Shown piece after piece: positions 5,769-6,494 of a stretch of DNA of 6,494 bases. Under the pieces are notes generated by a model, which searched no databases, was not told the DNA's origin, and worked only from the letters and a program-made list of their open reading frames with translations. The stretch lies in contig CACXDF010000236.1 of the NCBI GenBank assembly GCA_902766325.1, positions 1-6,494 on the forward strand, given 5' to 3'. The stretch's first letter is position 1. Each line of letters starts with the position of its first letter. A program made the position numbers and the translations under genes. This DNA is from an uncultured Eubacteriales bacterium (lineage in GTDB: Bacteria > Bacillota > Clostridia > Christensenellales > DTU072).

Positions 5769-6494
5769 GTGGAAAAAAGAACCAACAGAAGAGCGATCAT
5801 TTTTACCGTAATCGCCATCGTTTTGATCGTTGCCGTGGCGATGATCATATATTCTCAAATGAACAAGACGCCCACAAAATCCTATTCGGAGTTGTGGACG
5901 GATATTCGCGCGGGCAAAGTGCAGGAGATCACTTTCCAGGACAGTTATAAAGCGCTCGTAACGATAAAAGAGGGAGAAAAGACGTCGCAATATTTCGTGA
6001 TGGTCGTATCGCGTACGCTCGGCGACGAAGTAAAAGAATATTACGATGAATTGGCGGAAGCCGAGACCGACCCGGCAAAGAGCGCCGAGGTATTGGCCTC
6101 GCAACCGAAGATCACCCTCAATAATCCCAATTCAGGATCGGGATGGACGACTTTTGCGTCCGTTATGACTTTCGTTCTCATCGCCGCTCTCGGTATCTTT
6201 TTGATCATTTCCGTCCGTAAAGGCGGAGCCGGCGGCAGCGCGATGAATTTCGGCAAGACCAAGACCCGCGTCTCGACCAACGTTAAAGTTCGTTTCAGCG
6301 ACGTGGCCGGCGCCGAAGAAGAAAAAACGGAACTGAAAGAGATCGTCGACTTTTTGAAAAATCCGAAAAAGTTTACCGCTATCGGCGCGAAAATACCGCG
6401 CGGCGTACTTCTTGTCGGCCCTCCCGGAACGGGAAAAACGCTTTTTGCCAAGGCCGTTGCCGGCGAAGCGGACGTTCCGTTCTTTTCCATTTCC
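5769..6494 (+). CDS. ftsH: ATP-dependent zinc metalloprotease FtsH (N-terminal part, cut by window edge)
   Basis: FtsH is a membrane-bound AAA+ protease that extracts and degrades membrane and some cytosolic proteins as a hexamer. Only the first 242 codons are present. Residues 9-28 form the first membrane helix. The extracytoplasmic domain follows, opening with a typical SYSELWTDIRAGKVQEITF stretch. The second helix is at about 126-149, then a Gly-rich linker and the start of the AAA domain (VRFSDVAGAEEEK...ELKEIVDFLKNP...). Walker A is GPPGTGKT at 217-224, with K223 and T224 as nucleotide-binding residues. Walker B, the second region of homology and the HExxH zinc site lie beyond the edge. 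The start is a GTG, supported by AGAGG (5756-5760) 8 bases upstream, and no in-frame ATG precedes the first helix. In Bacillus, FtsH is also needed for efficient sporulation, which suits the neighbouring yyaC-like gene. Confidence 0.95.
   Translation, partial: MEKRTNRRAIIFTVIAIVLIVAVAMIIYSQMNKTPTKSYSELWTDIRAGKVQEITFQDSYKALVTIKEGEKTSQYFVMVVSRTLGDEVKEYYDELAEAETDPAKSAEVLASQPKITLNNPNSGSGWTTFASVMTFVLIAALGIFLIISVRKGGAGGSAMNFGKTKTRVSTNVKVRFSDVAGAEEEKTELKEIVDFLKNPKKFTAIGAKIPRGVLLVGPPGTGKTLFAKAVAGEADVPFFSIS

Overview
The window reads as part of the chromosome of an endospore-forming Bacillota (Clostridia-type) bacterium. The support is a YyaC-family sporulation gene, strong AGGAGG-type ribosome binding sites, SigA-like promoters with 17-base spacers, moderate GC and a Gram-positive-style FtsH N-terminus. 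The genus cannot be read from the sequence. An uncultured gut Clostridia lineage is a guess.

Layout from left to right. (1) A plus-strand gene (108-587) encodes a small protein with two cysteine knuckles and a very acidic tail. It has its own strong promoter and ribosome binding site. (2) A perfect 13-bp hairpin at 617-649 has T-runs on both sides and sits between two convergent genes, so it should work as a terminator in both directions. (3) A two-gene minus-strand operon occupies 5021 down to 675. A CvpA-family membrane protein comes first, followed 12 bases later by a 1151-residue membrane-anchored repeat protein. A near-consensus promoter at 5061-5089 drives both. (4) A divergent intergenic region leads to a plus-strand yyaC-like gene (about 5163-5642). 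(5) A further promoter and a GTG start at 5769 begin ftsH, which runs off the right edge after 242 codons, just past its Walker A motif.

The recognisable genes are ordinary: FtsH is membrane quality control and YyaC is sporulation. The part that looks undescribed is the cvpA/giant-protein operon. Both products are predicted to be membrane proteins with large extracytoplasmic parts. The giant protein is built almost wholly of internal repeats: 32-36-residue T-[IL]-G-[DE] repeats in three arrays, at least three copies of a Tyr-rich insert, and a C-terminal tandem pair of about 95-residue modules, each carrying an EF-hand/dockerin-like acidic loop. I infer a cell-envelope complex, but no function can be assigned from sequence alone. 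I saw no rRNA, tRNA, CRISPR array, insertion sequence or other mobile element.
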